Shown here: positions 62,344 through 64,000 of the stretch, in pieces | Position numbering within the stretch: the stretch's first letter is position 1 | Layout: each line of letters opens with the position of its first letter | NCBI RefSeq assembly: GCF_003086295.3 | Contig: NC_092048.1 | Span: 88,082,626-88,146,625, forward strand | Reading direction: 5' to 3' | From: Arachis hypogaea | Taxonomy: Eukaryota; Streptophyta; Magnoliopsida; Fabales; Fabaceae | DNA length: 64,000 bases | The notes under the pieces: model-generated | Seen by the model: the letters and a program-made list of their open reading frames with translations, nothing else | What the model was told of the DNA's origin: nothing | The model's database searches: none | Made by a program: the position numbers and the translations under genes

Positions 62344-63496
62344 GGTGGACTCATTCCTTGTTCTCACTTTCTGTTTTTTGTTTTCTCTATGTTAAGTGCT
62401 TATCTATGTTTGTGTCTTATTACATGATCATTAGTAGTTAGTAACTATGTCTTAAAGTTATGAATGTCCTATGAATCCATCACCTCTCTTAAATGAAAAA
62501 TGTTATAATTCAAAAGAACAAGAAGTACATGAGTTTCAAATTTATCCTTGAACTTAGTTTAATTATATTGATGTGGTGACAATGCTTCTTGTTTTCTGAA
62601 TGAATGTTTGAACAGTGCATATGTCTTTTGAAGTTGTTGTTTATGAATGTTAAATATGTTGGCTCTTGAAAGAATGATGACAAGGAGACATGTTATTTGA
62701 TAATCTGAAAAATCATAAAAATGATTCTTGAAGCAAGAAAAAGCAGCAAAGAACAAAGCTTGCAGAAAAAAAAAAAGAGAAAAAAAATAGCGAAAAAAAA
62801 TAGAAAGAAAAAGAAAAAGCAACCAGAAAAAGCCAAAAGCTCTTAAAACCAAGAGGCAAGAGCAAAAAGCCAGTAACCCTTAAAACCAAAAGGCAAGGGC
62901 AATAAAAAGGATCCCAAGGCTTTGAGCATCAGTGGATAGGAGGGCCTAAAGGAATAAAATCCTGGCCTAAGCGGCTAAACCAAGCTGTCCCTAACCATGT
63001 GCTTGTGGCGTGAAGGTGTCAAGTGAAAACTTGAGACTGAGCGGTTAAAGTCAAGGTCCAAAGCAAAAGAAGAGTGTGCTTAAGAACCCTGGACATCTCT
63101 AATTGGGGACTTTAGCAAAGCTGAGTCACAATCTGAAAAGGTTCACCCAGTTATGTGTCTGTGGCATTTATGTATCCGGTGGTAATACTGGAAAACAAAG
63201 TGCTTAGGGCCACGGCCAAGACTCATAAAATAGCTGTGTTCAAGAATCATCATACTGAACTAGGAGAATCAATAACACTATCTGAACTCTGAGTTCCTAT
63301 AGAAGCCAATCATTCTGAACTTCAATGGATAAAGTGGGATGCCAAAACTATTCAAGAGGCAAAAAGCTACAAGTCCCGCTCATCTGATTGGAGCTATGTT
63401 TCATTGATAGTTTGGAATTTATAGTATATTCTCTTCTTTTTATCCTATTTGATTTTCAGTTGCTTGGGGACAAGCAACAATTTAAGTTTGGTGTTG
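62344..63496 (+). other. 3' untranslated region and PPT-like end of element J
   Basis: Homologous to 38405-39555. No ORF in the sense strand is supported; an A-rich block lies at 62760-62820. It ends GGGGACAAGCAA...TAAGTTTGGTGT (63483-63494) two bases before the LTR. Confidence 0.78.
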
Positions 63497-64000
63497 TGAT
63501 GAGCGGATAATTTATACGCTTTTTGGCATTATTTTTAGTATGTTTTTAGTAGAATCTAGTTACTTTTAGGGATGTTTTCATTAGTTTTTATGTTAAATTC
63601 ACATTTCTGGACTTTACTATGAGTTTGTGTGTTTTTCTGTGATTTCAGGTATTTTCTGGCTGAAATTGAGGGACTTGAGCAAAAATCAGATTCAGAGGTA
63701 GAAGAAGGACTGCTGATGCTGTTGGATTCTGACCTCCCTGCACTCAAAGTGGATTTTCTGGAGCTACAGAACTCAAAATGGCACGCTTCCAATTGCGTTG
63801 GAAAGTAGACATCCAGGGATTTTCAGAAATGTATAATAGTCCATACTTTAAATGCCAGTTCTACGCTGCTGTCTGGAGTTAAACGCCAGAAACAAGTCAC
63901 AAACCAGAGTTGAACGCCAGAAATACGTTATAACCTGGCGTTCAACTCCAGAAAGAGCCTCTGCACGTGGAACATTCAAGCTCAGTCCAAGCACACACCA
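63497..64000 (+). repeat. 3' LTR of element J, cut by window edge
   Basis: First 504 bp of the LTR, matching 54323 onward with about 14 substitutions and a deletion of about 28 bp near 63850. Confidence 0.92.

Larger units (their letters stand above)
54323..64000 (+). mobile_element. Element J: non-autonomous Athila-like element (sister of G)
   Basis: Plus-strand copy of the G family: LTR, PBS, leader hairpins, gag-pro, hairpin, array, ORF3 and the first 504 bp of the 3' LTR. It lacks RT, RNase H and integrase at the same place as G. Left flank GTAAG; the right flank is outside the window. Over the shared LTR part I count about 14 substitutions plus a roughly 28-bp deletion, so J looks older than G. 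Confidence 0.9.

Noticed and set aside
1..64000. Host protein-coding genes or tRNA genes
   Set aside because: All recognisable protein motifs belong to retrotransposons. The tRNA-Asp matches are 18-nt primer-binding sites, not tRNA genes.

Overview
This window is intergenic DNA from a large plant genome, built almost entirely of nested Ty3/gypsy LTR retrotransposons. I see no host gene, rRNA, tRNA or CRISPR. Nearly all elements look like the Athila (retrovirus-like) lineage. Their gag, RT and RNase H motifs fit it, their primer-binding sites match the 3' end of tRNA-Asp (TGGCGCCGTTGCCGGGGA), and a third ORF sits between pol and the 3' LTR. The GGCGTTNAACGCC words in the LTRs recall peanut (Arachis) repeats such as FIDEL/Feral. 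That is memory, not a search result.

Elements are lettered left to right. A (1-3617, minus): decayed gag plus 5' LTR, running off the left edge. B (3618-8226, minus): decayed pol and gag C-terminus, cut on both sides. C (8227-19685, plus): nearly full gag-pol-ORF3 element with many stops and a truncated 3' LTR. D (19686-21497, minus): 5' LTR, PBS and gag start only. E (21498-31353 plus 52210-52613, minus): gag-pro + ORF3 element without RT or integrase, interrupted by solo LTR S1 (24614-26272, TSD ATGGC) and, inside its LTR, by F. F (31354-52209, plus): non-autonomous element whose 5' LTR holds solo LTR S2 (31707-33152, TSD AGAGC) and whose interior holds G. G (36732-47676, minus): the youngest and only intact element, with equal 1673-bp LTRs, TSD TGTGC, an open 775-codon gag-pro and an open 382-codon ORF3, but no RT, RNase H or integrase. 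H (52614-53786, minus): LTR fragment of the A family. I (53787-54322, plus): chromovirus-like gag fragment. J (54323-64000, plus): sister of G with a broken gag-pro and intact ORF3, running off the right edge.

The nesting gives a relative history: I is older than H, H than E, E than F, and F than G. G, J and E would need RT and integrase from an autonomous relative, while encoding capsid, protease and ORF3.

The most interesting signals are non-coding and shared between families: (1) a 6-bp hairpin about 40-90 nt after the last gag/pol codon whose stem changes with compensation in six elements; (2) a polypurine-tract-adjacent word, TAAGTTTGGTGT, repeated seven times per element at matching places; (3) tandem primer-binding sites, with a relic PBS inside the LTR end, suggesting stepwise LTR growth; (4) two-stem RNA-like hairpin repeats in the leader; (5) arrays of CpG-rich palindromes spaced about 31 bp, or 50-51 bp per pair, in the LTR and after pol, and into which other elements have inserted.
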